Shown: positions 1 to 7,792 of the stretch, piece after piece
How the letters are laid out: each line of letters opens with the position of its first letter
Numbering within the stretch: position 1 is the stretch's first letter
Assembly: GCF_039543825.1 (NCBI RefSeq)
Contig: NZ_BAABKM010000002.1
Coordinates: forward strand, 1,334,133 to 1,398,132
DNA length: 64,000 bases
Origin: Nocardioides conyzicola
GTDB lineage: Bacteria > Actinomycetota > Actinomycetes > Propionibacteriales > Nocardioidaceae
Reading direction: 5' to 3'
Position numbers and translations under genes: made by a program
Notes under the pieces: generated by a model
The model's database searches: none
What the model was told of the DNA's origin: nothing
Seen by the model: the letters and a program-made list of their open reading frames with translations, nothing else

Positions 1-121
1 CGGTCTCGGCCACGGGCGAGGGCGTGAGCAGGGCCGGGGGTGGTGCGGGCACAGCCAGGCGCGGCCGTACGAGCAGGGCCGCGGCGGCGGCCGCCGCGGT
101 CGCCGCCACCCACACCGTCAT
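1..121 (-). CDS. tadC: Type II secretion F-family pilus platform protein (TadC-like), 5' fragment
   Basis: Only the first 40 codons are inside the window; the rest lies beyond the left edge. The reading starts at ATG 121 and overlaps the tadB stop by 4 bases (ATGA), so it is the next gene of the same operon. The visible residues are a short start, an Ala-rich hydrophobic helix (about residues 3-17) and a Pro-rich stretch, which fits an N-terminal membrane anchor. TadC pairs with TadB in the inner-membrane platform of Tad/Flp pili. The identification rests mostly on its place after tadA and tadB, because the diagnostic T2SSF domain is not visible. Confidence 0.6.
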   Translation of the reverse strand, partial: MTVWVAATAAAAAAALLVRPRLAVPAPPPALLTPSPVAET

Positions 122-900
122 GCGGACTCCTCGGCGCCTCGGGCGATGGTCTCGATCCACCACAGGCCGGCGAGCCCGAAGGTCAGGCCGAGGGCCAGGC
201 AGGCGAGCCCGGCCGGGGTGCCGAGCAGGAAGCCCCACGGGTCGCCGCCCGCACCCGACCCCATGACCAGCGCGAGCACGGGCAGGCCCGCCACCAACCG
301 GGCCGTGGCCCGCGCCGAGGCCAGCTCCCCCGCGACCAGGCGCCGGGTGCCGGCGGCGGCGCGCAGCGACTCCGCCACCCGGTCGATCGTCGCCGCCAGG
401 CCTTGCCCGGTGCGGTGCGCCACCTGCCAGGCCGCGGCCACGATCCGCAGGTCCGCGGCCCCGTCGAGGTCGGCGGCCAGGCCGCGCATCGCGGCGGGCA
501 CGTCGGCACCGACGCGGAACGCCGCGGCGACCGGGGCGAGTGCCGTCCAGGCCACCGCCGCCCGGTCGAGGCACTCCCCGGGCGCCTGGCCCGCGGCCAG
601 CTCGCTCGCCATCAGCTCGCAGGTCTCCAGGACCCGCGCCGAGACCAGCTCCGCCGCCTTCCGGGCCCGCTGACGACGCACCAGCGCCGCACCCGCCGAC
701 CCGGCAGCAGCGAGCACCAGGAGCAGGGCGCCGGCCCGCGGAGCGACGACCGCCGCCGCCACCGCCGCACCGAGGACGACCGGGACCGTCCACCGCCGGA
801 GCGAGGCGACGCCCGCGCCGGGCAACGACGACCGCGGCGCCCGGACGAGGAGGACGACGGCGAGCGCGGCTGCCCCGGCGGCGAGCGCGACGGCGCTCAT
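118..900 (-). CDS. tadB: Tad pilus inner-membrane platform protein TadB (T2SSF family)
   Basis: A 260-residue membrane protein starting MSAVALAAGAA. It has hydrophobic segments at about residues 2-18 and 36-65, then a cytoplasmic helical T2SSF-type core that includes GQAPGECLDRAA and a V-A-A-A-W-Q-V run, and C-terminal hydrophobic helices after about residue 195. TadB forms part of the platform on which the TadA ATPase drives Flp pilin assembly. ATG 900 overlaps the tadA stop by 4 bases and its own stop overlaps tadC, so the genes are translationally coupled. The longer in-frame reading upstream of 900 is the wrong frame of tadA. At about 260 residues it is the usual size for actinobacterial TadB. 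Confidence 0.85.
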   Translation of the reverse strand: MSAVALAAGAAALAVVLLVRAPRSSLPGAGVASLRRWTVPVVLGAAVAAAVVAPRAGALLLVLAAAGSAGAALVRRQRARKAAELVSARVLETCELMASELAAGQAPGECLDRAAVAWTALAPVAAAFRVGADVPAAMRGLAADLDGAADLRIVAAAWQVAHRTGQGLAATIDRVAESLRAAAGTRRLVAGELASARATARLVAGLPVLALVMGSGAGGDPWGFLLGTPAGLACLALGLTFGLAGLWWIETIARGAEESA

Positions 901-2057
901 CCTGCGCCCCGGAGCCGGTCCGCGAGCCGGCCCGCCGCCGGGCCAGGGGTGGCTCTGCCGTCGGCCCCGACGTCGAGCGCGGACGACATCGCCACCAGTC
1001 CGTCGCCTCCCCGGGTCGGGACGGCGACCTGCCGGAGCCGGCGGACGCCGTCGGGGCCGCGCGCCAGGTGCAGCACCACGTCGACGGCGGATGCGAGCTG
1101 GCTGTGCGCCGCCTCGCGACCCAGGCCCGCGGCGAGGGCGAGCGCCTCGACCCGCGCCGGGACGTCGAGCGCCGAGTTGGCGTGCAGGGTGCCGCAGCCA
1201 CCCTCGTGCCCCGTGTTGAGCGCCGCGAGCAGGTCGACCACCTCGGCACCCCTGACCTCGCCGACGACCAGCCGGTCGGGGCGCATCCGCAGGGCCTGGC
1301 GCACGAGGGTCCGGACCTCGACGGCGCCGGCCCCCTCCAGGTTGGCGGGTCTGCCCTCGAGCGCGACGACGTGCGGATGATCGGGCCGCAGCTCGCTGGC
1401 GTCCTCGACCACGACGAGCCGCTCGCCGGGGTCGACCCGGGCGAGCAGGGCCGCCAGCAGGGTCGTCTTGCCCGACCCGGTGCCGCCGCTGACCAGGAAG
1501 GCCAGCCGGGCGGTCACGACCGCGTGGAGCAGGTCGGCGGTCGGCCGGTCGCAGGTGTCGCGCTCGACCAGCTCGTCGAGCGTGAAGCCCTGACGCCGCG
1601 GCACCCGCAGCGAGACCACCGTGCCGGGTCGCGCCAGCGGGGCCAGGACGGCGTGGAACCGGGTGCCGTCGGGCAGCCGGAGGTCGACGTACGGCGTCGC
1701 GTCGTCGAGCCGGCGGCCGCCGAGGGCGGCCAGTCGCTGCGCGAGCCGGCGCACCGACTCCTCGTCGGGGAAGCGGACGTCGGTGAGCTCGAGACCGCGG
1801 CCCCGGTCGAGGTAGACGTGCTCCGCTCCGTTGACGAGGACGTCGGTCACGCCCGGGGTGCGGAGGAGCGGCTCGAGCGGCCCGGCTCCGATGACGTCGC
1901 GGCGCAGGGTCTCGTAGACGGCGAGCACCTCGGCGTCGCCGACCGGCCGACCGGTGACCCGCAGCGCCTCGGCGACCCGGTGCGGGGTCAGCTCTCCTGG
2001 CGTGCGGGCGAGCCGGTCGCGGACTGCCTCCAGGTCGTGCCCGACGGCGATGCTCAT
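897..2057 (-). CDS. tadA: Tad/Flp pilus assembly ATPase TadA (CpaF/VirB11 type)
   Basis: A 386-residue secretion ATPase that powers Tad/Flp pilus assembly at the cytoplasmic face of the membrane. The Walker A loop GGTGSGKTT lies at about residues 191-199, the Walker B region RLVVGEVRG at about 262-270, and the His-box GHEGGCGTLHAN at about 283-294, with an N-terminal all-alpha/beta region before them. ATG 2057 is chosen because it overlaps the ssd stop (ATGA) and gives the family length. The upstream in-frame extension is Arg/Pro-rich shadow sequence. Order ssd-tadA-tadB-tadC is the standard actinobacterial Tad locus; pilin genes are expected beyond the left edge. Confidence 0.93.
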   Translation of the reverse strand: MSIAVGHDLEAVRDRLARTPGELTPHRVAEALRVTGRPVGDAEVLAVYETLRRDVIGAGPLEPLLRTPGVTDVLVNGAEHVYLDRGRGLELTDVRFPDEESVRRLAQRLAALGGRRLDDATPYVDLRLPDGTRFHAVLAPLARPGTVVSLRVPRRQGFTLDELVERDTCDRPTADLLHAVVTARLAFLVSGGTGSGKTTLLAALLARVDPGERLVVVEDASELRPDHPHVVALEGRPANLEGAGAVEVRTLVRQALRMRPDRLVVGEVRGAEVVDLLAALNTGHEGGCGTLHANSALDVPARVEALALAAGLGREAAHSQLASAVDVVLHLARGPDGVRRLRQVAVPTRGGDGLVAMSSALDVGADGRATPGPAAGRLADRLRGAG

Positions 2058-3103
2058 GCGGCGGCCGCGTGCAGGAGCGCCAGCTGGTCGAGCACCTGGC
2101 CGGCGGCCCGGCCCAGGGCGCCACGGCGGGAGCGCACCGGCCCCAGGCCGAGGTCGATGGACTCGGCCAGCCCGCGTTGGTCGGCCATGGCGGCGAGCAC
2201 GGGGACTCGGGTGGCCCGGGCGATCGCCTGCGGGTCGATGCCGCTGCCGCGCACCACCAGCCGCACCCGACCGGGGTCGGGGTGCCGGGCGCAGATCCGC
2301 ACGGCCGAGGCGACGCCGGCAACCGTCGGGACCACGACCACCAGCAGCCGGTCGCACCGGGCCGCGAGCTCGTCGACCAGGGAGTCGCCGGACCGGGGCA
2401 GGTCGACGACCACGAAGTCGTGGCCGCGCTGCGCCGCCGACAGCACCTCGCGCACGGCGAAGGCCTGCAGGCTCCCGGGTGCGCCGGCGTGCCAGGTCAG
2501 GGCAGCGAGGTCCTCACGCCGCGGCAGCGCCTCCCGCAGCGAGCGGGCGCTGAGCCGCCCGGTGGTGTGGCACAGCCCGTCCCACCGGACGCCGTCGCGG
2601 TCCTCGAGCCCGAGCACCCGGTCGATGCCGGGACCGTGCGGGTCGGCGTCGACGACGACCGCCCGGCCTCGCCGGGCCGCCAGCTGCCCGAGCGCGCAGG
2701 CGAACGTCGTCGCTCCGGCCCCGCCGCTGCCGCCGGTCACGCCCACGACGGTCCCTGCCGGTCGCTGCGGGTCGCCCAGGTCCGTCAGCGCCTCGACGAG
2801 CCACGCCTCCGACGCAGGGAGCTGGGCGACGCTCTCCCCGCCGAGCGCGACGGTGACGCGGAACAGCTCGTCGGGCACCGCGCCCCAGGCCACGACGTGC
2901 ACTCCCGGTCGTCGTGCGGGCGAGATCGCGGCCAGGTCGGCCGCGGCGTCGGCACCCACCAGGACCAGCGACGCCACCGGCCACCGGCGCAGCGCCGCAC
3001 CGGTGTCGGCGGCGACATCCGGAGTGATGCCGGCCGCCGCGGCCAGCCGGAGCAGCTGGTCCAGGAGGGACTGGTCGCGCGTGACGAAGAGCGGAGAGGT
3101 CAT
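2054..3103 (-). CDS. ssd: Septum-site-determining protein Ssd (CpaE/TadZ, MinD-like)
   Basis: A 349-residue protein with a receiver-like N-terminal half and a MinD/ParA-type P-loop fold from about residue 118 (GVTGGSGGAGATTFACALG). The loop lacks the Lys expected in a deviant Walker A (K-GG-x-GKTT becomes GGSGGAGATT), which should weaken or abolish ordinary ATP binding. Ssd homologues localise pilus machinery or affect septation; Rv3660c of M. tuberculosis is the named relative (from memory). It is the first gene of the tad operon and is divergent from the HAD phosphatase, with about 120 bases between. No convincing -10 was found for it. Confidence 0.88.
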   Translation of the reverse strand: MTSPLFVTRDQSLLDQLLRLAAAAGITPDVAADTGAALRRWPVASLVLVGADAAADLAAISPARRPGVHVVAWGAVPDELFRVTVALGGESVAQLPASEAWLVEALTDLGDPQRPAGTVVGVTGGSGGAGATTFACALGQLAARRGRAVVVDADPHGPGIDRVLGLEDRDGVRWDGLCHTTGRLSARSLREALPRREDLAALTWHAGAPGSLQAFAVREVLSAAQRGHDFVVVDLPRSGDSLVDELAARCDRLLVVVVPTVAGVASAVRICARHPDPGRVRLVVRGSGIDPQAIARATRVPVLAAMADQRGLAESIDLGLGPVRSRRGALGRAAGQVLDQLALLHAAAA

Positions 3104-3210
3104 GCCGTCGATGGTTCCGGCGTGGGCGCGCGCCTGCCACCGCGCCGATTTCCATTGTGGACAAGGGTGTTCGACACACGGCTGTGGACGGAAGGCGGCC
3201 CGCGTCCACC

Positions 3211-3216
3211 TACGAT
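3211..3216 (+). promoter_or_regulatory. -10 box (TACGAT), leaderless start of the HAD gene
   Basis: TACGAT is followed by 6 bases and then ATG 3223, so transcription should begin at or within a base of the start codon. No ribosome binding site precedes this ATG. The same TANNNT-6/7-start geometry recurs throughout the window. Confidence 0.6.
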
Positions 3217-3222
3217 GGGGCC

Positions 3223-4017
3223 ATGGCGCCCACCGCGGCCTTCTTCGACCTCGACAAGACGATCATCGCCAAGTCGAGCACGCTTGCCTTCAGCAAGCCC
3301 TTCCAGGCCGGCGGCCTGATCACTCGGCGCGCCGTCCTGCGCTCGGCGTACGCCCAGTTCGTCTACCTCGTCGGCGGCGCGGACCACGACCAGATGGAGA
3401 AGATGCGGCAGTTCATGTCGCAGCTCTGCACCGGCTGGGACGTCGCGACCGTGCGCGAGATCGTCGCGGACACGCTCTACAACGTCGTCGAGCCGCTCGT
3501 GTACGACGAGGCCGTGTCGCTGATCGAGGAGCACCGGCTCGCCGGGCGCGACGTCGTCATCGTCTCGGCCTCCGGCTCCGAGGTCGTCGAGCCGATCGCC
3601 GCCATGCTCGGCGCCGACCGGGTGATCGCGACCCGGATGGAGATCGTCGACGGCCGCTACAGCGGCGAGATCGAGTACTACGCGTACGCCGAGGAGAAGG
3701 CGCGCGCGATCCGCGAGCTCGCCGACCAGGTCGGCTACGACCTCGAGAACAGCTACGCCTACAGCGACTCCGTCACCGACGTCCCGATGCTGGAGGCCGT
3801 CGGCCACTCGTACGCGGTCAACCCGGACAAGGAGCTGCGCAAGGCGGCCGCCGCCCACGACTGGCCCGTGCTGGTGTTCGTCAAGCCGGTCGCGCTCCGC
3901 GCCCGGGTGCCGCTACCGCCCGCCAAGCAGACGCTGGCCGCCCTGGCCGTCGGCGGCGCGGTCGCGGTCGGCGGGGTCCTCTGGGCCAACGCCCGACGCC
4001 GCCGGCTCGGGGCCTGA
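3223..4017 (+). CDS. HAD-superfamily subclass IB hydrolase (SerB-like phosphatase)
   Basis: A 264-residue protein with HAD motif I FFDLDKT (nucleophile D9, general acid D11), motif II SASGSE at about 117-122, and motif IV YSDSVTDVPM near residue 180. The C terminus carries a short hydrophobic segment (about 233-252) followed by basic residues, so it may be membrane-anchored. HAD-IB enzymes are phosphomonoesterases of the SerB type; the substrate is unknown. ATG 3223 is preferred over an upstream in-frame ATG because it sits 6 bases after a -10 box and the upstream 22 residues are not conserved-looking. Its neighbours, ssd and the Fic-like protein, match the Streptomyces/Mycobacterium arrangement (Rv3660c-Rv3661). 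Confidence 0.9.
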   Translation: MAPTAAFFDLDKTIIAKSSTLAFSKPFQAGGLITRRAVLRSAYAQFVYLVGGADHDQMEKMRQFMSQLCTGWDVATVREIVADTLYNVVEPLVYDEAVSLIEEHRLAGRDVVIVSASGSEVVEPIAAMLGADRVIATRMEIVDGRYSGEIEYYAYAEEKARAIRELADQVGYDLENSYAYSDSVTDVPMLEAVGHSYAVNPDKELRKAAAAHDWPVLVFVKPVALRARVPLPPAKQTLAALAVGGAVAVGGVLWANARRRRLGA

Positions 4018-4050
4018 GACTCCCCTCCTCCGCGCGGCCAAAGTCAAGCC

Positions 4051-4258
4051 TTGCGGACTGCTCGGGACCGGCGTACACATGAAGCAGAACTCCATATCCT
4101 GCACGTGATCCGGGTACCCACGCGGCGATCTACCCTTCCTGAGGGCGCTGGTTATCGGAATACATCCGAGACCGCAGTTAGAGCAAGCACGCCTGGTAGC
4201 CATCGGTTTCACGTGTCAGCGACGGCACCCGGCCCACCACTCGAGAACCGGGTGCCGT
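4051..4258 (+). ncRNA. Candidate small RNA between HAD phosphatase and Fic-like gene
   Basis: This 249-base gap between convergent genes is visibly poorer in G+C than its surroundings and codes for nothing convincing. It holds a sigma-70-like promoter: TTGCGG at 4051-4056, 17 bases, TACACA at 4074-4079. A strong hairpin at 4222-4258 ends the proposed transcript, giving an RNA of roughly 170 bases. In Streptomyces the actinobacterial 6C RNA lies beside the same HAD gene (from memory), so this could be its counterpart. The paired C-rich loops that name 6C are not visible here, so family membership is unproven. Confidence 0.35.
4222..4258. terminator. Hairpin between convergent genes
   Basis: An 11-bp perfect stem (ACGGCACCCGG at 4222-4232 with CCGGGTGCCGT at 4248-4258) encloses a 15-base loop. 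It lies just past the stop of the minus-strand Fic-like gene and could also end the candidate small RNA on the plus strand. There is no long U-tract. Confidence 0.65.
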
Positions 4259-4266
4259 TCGCATGA

Positions 4267-4992
4267 TCAGTCGGACGCCCGACGCAGCGGGCTCGCCTCG
4301 GCACCGGCGGCGTACGCCTCGGCCGCGTACAGCAGCCAGGCGTGCACGCCCGCGCCGCCGCCGTCGCGGTAGCCCCGCAGGTTGGACTCGTACGCCGCGC
4401 GCAGGGCGAGGTGCCCGGCCTCGGGGACGACCAGCGACTTCTCGTCGACGCCGCGGGCGACCAGCACGAGGCGCTCGGCCGCCCGCGCGACCAGTCCGTT
4501 GTGGGACGCGAACGGCATCGCCGTCGCCAGCGTCGCGTGCACCAGCGCCGCGACCAGCAGCGCCGGCGCGTCGGTCGGCGCGGTGAGCAGCTGGCCGACC
4601 CCTCGGAGCGTCTCGGCCGCCTCACCGTCCCGCGGTCGGCCCCGGCTCTCCGCGGGCAGCCCGGCAGCGGCCAGCGCGTGGATCCGGGCCAGCGCCTGCA
4701 GCGGCGCGCGCCCGAGCGCCGGGGCCAGCCCCAGCAGCTCGGTGGAGACCCGCACCGCGTCGGCGGAGATCTCGTCCCCGGTGCCCTCGCGCACCTCGGC
4801 CAGCGTCGCCGCCGACCCCTCCAGCACTGCGCTGGCGTGGGCGCCGCGGAGCAGGCTCTCCCCGGTGGTCTCCGGGGACGTACGCCGCAGGCCGCGGTCG
4901 CGCAGCATCACGTCGATGCCGTCGCGCGCGGCGGCGTACGCCGACGGGACCCCCTCGAGGGACACCAGGTGCGACAGCGGATCGGAGCTCAC
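4267..4992 (-). CDS. Fic-like protein with degenerate active site
   Basis: A 241-residue protein starting at GTG 4992. Residues about 50-58 contain SAVLEG, which matches the (S/T)xxxE(G/N) inhibitory helix motif of class II Fic proteins. Where Fic enzymes carry HPFx(D/E)GNGR, this protein has MPFASHNGLVAR near residue 165, so the catalytic His is replaced by Met and the loop is altered. Fic domains transfer AMP or similar groups to target hydroxyls; this copy is probably not an ordinary AMP-transferase. Streptomyces homologues have been loosely called oxidoreductase. It is convergent with the HAD gene and divergent from the methyltransferase. Confidence 0.7.
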   Translation of the reverse strand: MSSDPLSHLVSLEGVPSAYAAARDGIDVMLRDRGLRRTSPETTGESLLRGAHASAVLEGSAATLAEVREGTGDEISADAVRVSTELLGLAPALGRAPLQALARIHALAAAGLPAESRGRPRDGEAAETLRGVGQLLTAPTDAPALLVAALVHATLATAMPFASHNGLVARAAERLVLVARGVDEKSLVVPEAGHLALRAAYESNLRGYRDGGGAGVHAWLLYAAEAYAAGAEASPLRRASD

Positions 4993-5014
4993 CGGCGGAA
5001 GGCTACCCAGCAGG

Positions 5015-5020
5015 TAGCGT
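5015..5020 (+). promoter_or_regulatory. -10 box (TAGCGT), leaderless methyltransferase start
   Basis: TAGCGT, 7 bases, then ATG 5028. The divergent Fic-like gene starts only 35 bases away at 4992, so the two promoters overlap. Confidence 0.55.
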
Positions 5021-5027
5021 GGCCCCG

Positions 5028-5846
5028 ATGAGTGACCAGCCCTCCCCCGCCCGTTCCTTCGGCTCCGTCGCCGATGCCTACGACCGTGGCCGGCCGGGTT
5101 ATCCCGCCGAGGCCGCCGCCTGGCTCGTCGGCCAGGAGCCGGTCACCGTGCTCGAGATCGGCGCCGGCACCGGCAAGCTGACCGAGGCCCTGGTCGCCCT
5201 CGGCCACGACGTCCACGCCACCGACCCCGACGACGCCATGCTCGCGGTGCTCCGCACCCGACTGCCCGACGTCCCCACCTCCGTCGCCTCCGCCGAGGAG
5301 CTCCCCGCCGCGGACGCGTCGTACGACGTCGTGGTGTCCGGGCAGGCGTTCCACTGGTTCGACCACGACCGGGCGCTCCCGGAGATCGCGCGCGTGCTGC
5401 GGCCCGGCGGCCAGCTCGCGCTGGTCTGGAACAAGCGCGACGAGCAGATCCCGTGGGTCCGCAAGCTCGGCCGGATCATCGGCTCCCAGGACCAGCTGCG
5501 CAGCGCCGGGCCGCTGGAGGCGTCGCCGTACTTCGCCGACGTCGAGGACGCCACGTTCCGGCACTGGCAGACGATCGACCGGACCTCGGTCCAGGACCTC
5601 GCCCTGTCGCGCTCCAACCTCGCGACGATGGACGAGGCGGCGCGGCAGACCAAGCTCGCCGAGGTCGTGGCGCTGTACGACGACTACGGCCGCGGCATGG
5701 ACGGCATGCAGCTGCCCTACCTCGCGTCGTGCTTCCGCGCGACGGTCGCGCGGCGTCCGGAGTCGACCCCGTCCGACGCGTCCACGCCGTCGGCCGGGAC
5801 CAAGCCGGCCGAGAGCGACGACGTCCTGCTCATCGACTTCAGCTGA
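5028..5846 (+). CDS. Class I SAM-dependent methyltransferase (UbiE/Methyltransf_11 type)
   Basis: A 272-residue enzyme. SAM-binding motif I VLEIGAGTGKLT lies near residues 41-52, an acidic ATDPDD follows (motif II), and DVVVSGQAFHWFD marks motif IV. It resembles generic small-molecule methyltransferases of the UbiE/COQ5 superfamily with the AFHWFD signature; the substrate is unknown. ATG 5028 is chosen over GTG 5019 because the -10 box at 5015-5020 would place the latter inside the promoter. The last 30 residues are a Ser/Pro/Ala-rich tail. The histidine kinase gene starts 14 bases downstream, so they may be co-transcribed. Confidence 0.82.
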   Translation: MSDQPSPARSFGSVADAYDRGRPGYPAEAAAWLVGQEPVTVLEIGAGTGKLTEALVALGHDVHATDPDDAMLAVLRTRLPDVPTSVASAEELPAADASYDVVVSGQAFHWFDHDRALPEIARVLRPGGQLALVWNKRDEQIPWVRKLGRIIGSQDQLRSAGPLEASPYFADVEDATFRHWQTIDRTSVQDLALSRSNLATMDEAARQTKLAEVVALYDDYGRGMDGMQLPYLASCFRATVARRPESTPSDASTPSAGTKPAESDDVLLIDFS

Positions 5847-5860
5847 GCGGGGCGGCGACC

Positions 5861-6988
5861 ATGCCCCGGCCCTGGCGCCGCCGACACCTGGGGACCGAGG
5901 CCGACCGCGCCACCTTCCGCACCCTGCACAACGCCTCCCTGGCGGCCCCTCCGCTGCGCGCCGGGCTGACCGGCGAGAGCGCCGAGCGCAGCATCCGGCA
6001 CCTGCACGACCTGCTCGGCAGCCCGGCCCTGGCGATCACGGACACCGCCGGGTCCCTGGCCTGGCACGGATCCGGGCAGCACCACGAGGAGCAGTGCGCC
6101 CGGCTCGCGGCGACGACCGTGGAGGCGGGACGCACCCGGGTCTTCGACCGCGGCGACCTGCCCTGCGACGTCGCGGGCTGCGAGATCCGGGCCGCGGTCG
6201 TCAGTCCCCTCGTCACCGAGGAGCGCGTCGTCGGGACCTTGCAGGTCTTCGCCGCCCAGCCGACCGCCGGCCTGGCCCGGGCCGCCGACGAGGTCGCGCT
6301 GTGGGTCGGGGCGCAGCTCGAGCTCGCCGAGCTGGACGCGTCCCGCACCCGGCTGATGGAGGCGGAGGTCCGCGCGATGCGGGCCCAGATCAGCCCGCAC
6401 TTCATCTACAACTCGCTGGGGGCGATCGCCAGCTTCGTGCGCACGGACCCCGACCGGGCCCGCGACCTGCTGACGGAGTTCGCCGACTTCACCCGTTACT
6501 CCTTCCGGCGCCACGGCGAGTACACGACGCTCGCCGAGGAGCTCCGCTCGGTCGAGCGCTACCTGCTGCTCGAGCAGGCCCGCTTCGGCGACCGGCTCCG
6601 GGTGACGCTGCGCATCGCTCCCGAGGTGCTGCCGGTGGCCGTGCCCTTCCTCTGCATCCAGCCGCTGGTCGAGAACGCCGTACGCCACGGCCTGGAGTCC
6701 GCCGAGGGCGGCGGCTCGATCAGCATCGTGGCCCGCGACCAGGACCACGAGTGCGTGATCGAGGTGGAGGACGACGGCGTGGGCGAGGACCCCGACGTCG
6801 TACGCCGTGCGCTCGCCGGCGACGCCTCGCTGGACTCCGTCGGACTGGGCAACGTGGACGGCCGGCTGCGGTCGACGTTCGGCGACGACTACGGCCTGGT
6901 CGTGGAGACGGCTCCCGGTGCCGGGACCAAGGTGACCGTGCGGGTGCCGAAGTTCGCTCCGGGCGTCGAGGTGGGAGTTCTCTCCTGA
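5861..6988 (+). CDS. Soluble GAF-domain sensor histidine kinase, LytS/YehU type
   Basis: A 375-residue kinase without transmembrane segments. Residues about 40-155 look like a GAF sensor domain (TDTAGSLAWHG, VVSPLVTEERVVGTLQVF). The His_kinase domain starts with QISPHFIYNSLGAI (phosphoacceptor H180), and the HATPase region shows QPLVENAVRHGL (N272) and VGLGNVDGRL. LytS-family kinases signal to LytTR regulators, and the only LytTR regulator here is at 9272-10024, 2.3 kb away, with two unrelated genes between. The likely output is the DUF485/SSS transporter pair downstream of that regulator, but this is inferred from position. ATG 5861 is 14 bases past the preceding stop. Confidence 0.88.
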   Translation: MPRPWRRRHLGTEADRATFRTLHNASLAAPPLRAGLTGESAERSIRHLHDLLGSPALAITDTAGSLAWHGSGQHHEEQCARLAATTVEAGRTRVFDRGDLPCDVAGCEIRAAVVSPLVTEERVVGTLQVFAAQPTAGLARAADEVALWVGAQLELAELDASRTRLMEAEVRAMRAQISPHFIYNSLGAIASFVRTDPDRARDLLTEFADFTRYSFRRHGEYTTLAEELRSVERYLLLEQARFGDRLRVTLRIAPEVLPVAVPFLCIQPLVENAVRHGLESAEGGGSISIVARDQDHECVIEVEDDGVGEDPDVVRRALAGDASLDSVGLGNVDGRLRSTFGDDYGLVVETAPGAGTKVTVRVPKFAPGVEVGVLS

Positions 6989-7027
6989 CTTTCAGGAGGG
7001 TCGCGACGGATCCGGTCGGCTTCCCCC

Positions 7028-7033
7028 TACGAT
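7028..7033 (+). promoter_or_regulatory. -10 box (TACGAT), leaderless start
   Basis: TACGAT, 6 bases, ATG 7040. This gives the methyltransferase its own promoter independent of the kinase gene that ends at 6988. Confidence 0.6.
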
Positions 7034-7039
7034 CGTCGG

Positions 7040-7783
7040 ATGTACTACCTCGATTTCCTCCGTCAGCTCCACCAGCGTCTCGAGCCGCGTCGCTACCTCG
7101 AGATCGGCGTCCGCCTCGGTCACAGCATGGGGGTCTCCCGCTGTCAGTCCGTCGGCATCGACCCCGCGTTCGCGATCGACAGCGAGCTGCACGCGGAGGT
7201 CCACATCTTCCGCACGACCAGCGACGAGTACTTCTCGCGCCCCGACCCGCTCGCACCCGTGGGCGGTGAGCCGTTCGACTTCGCCTTCATCGACGGCATG
7301 CACCTCTTCGAGTTCGCGCTGCGCGACTTCATCTACACCGAGCGCCACTCGAGCCCGAGCACGCTGGCCCTCTTCGACGACATGCTGCCCCGCACGGCGG
7401 ACGAGGCGGCCCGGGACCGGCACACCAAGGCATGGACGGGCGACATCTACCCGATCATCCCGGTGCTCGAGAAGTACCGCCCCGAGGTGCTGACGATCGC
7501 CGTGGGCACCCAGCCCACCGGCCTGCTGATGGTGCTCGGCCTCGACCCGACCAACACGGTCCTCAGCGACAACTACGACGCGATCATGGCCGAGTTCCGT
7601 CACCCCGACCCGCAGCCGGTGCCCCAGGTGATCCTGGACCGCACCTTCGTGCAGTCGCCGGAGCGCGTGCTCGCCACGCCGCTGCTCGACATCCTCGTCG
7701 AGGCGCGGACCAACCCCGCCGGCGTGACGACCCGGCTCCGGGACGCTGCCGCGCAGCACCTCGGCCCGGCGTACGCCGGCTGA
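7040..7783 (+). CDS. Methyltransferase_24-like class I SAM methyltransferase
   Basis: A 247-residue protein. RRYLEIGVRLGHSM near residues 18-31 is the glycine-rich motif I, GIDPAF follows as the acidic strand, and FDFAFIDGMHLFEFALRDF near residue 80 is typical of Methyltransf_24 enzymes that act on glycans or surface polymers. No signal peptide or membrane segment is seen. It is convergent with the glycosyltransferase-like gene (only 9 bases between stops), so the two may both concern a surface polymer; this is inference. It stands between the LytS kinase and the LytTR regulator but has its own leaderless promoter. Confidence 0.75.
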   Translation: MYYLDFLRQLHQRLEPRRYLEIGVRLGHSMGVSRCQSVGIDPAFAIDSELHAEVHIFRTTSDEYFSRPDPLAPVGGEPFDFAFIDGMHLFEFALRDFIYTERHSSPSTLALFDDMLPRTADEAARDRHTKAWTGDIYPIIPVLEKYRPEVLTIAVGTQPTGLLMVLGLDPTNTVLSDNYDAIMAEFRHPDPQPVPQVILDRTFVQSPERVLATPLLDILVEARTNPAGVTTRLRDAAAQHLGPAYAG

Positions 7784-7792
7784 GCCCTCGGG

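Noticed and set aside
540..4082. A 1180-codon plus-strand frame across the tad genes
   Set aside because: Antisense shadow of tadB, tadA and ssd that runs into the HAD gene in a wrong frame.
4018..4266. Confident call of 6C RNA
   Set aside because: Position fits, but the two C-rich loops that define the family are not visible on either strand.
4051..4266. Short plus-strand coding frame across the candidate RNA
   Set aside because: Codon use is unlike the neighbours, there is no ribosome binding site and the frame ends inside the terminator hairpin.
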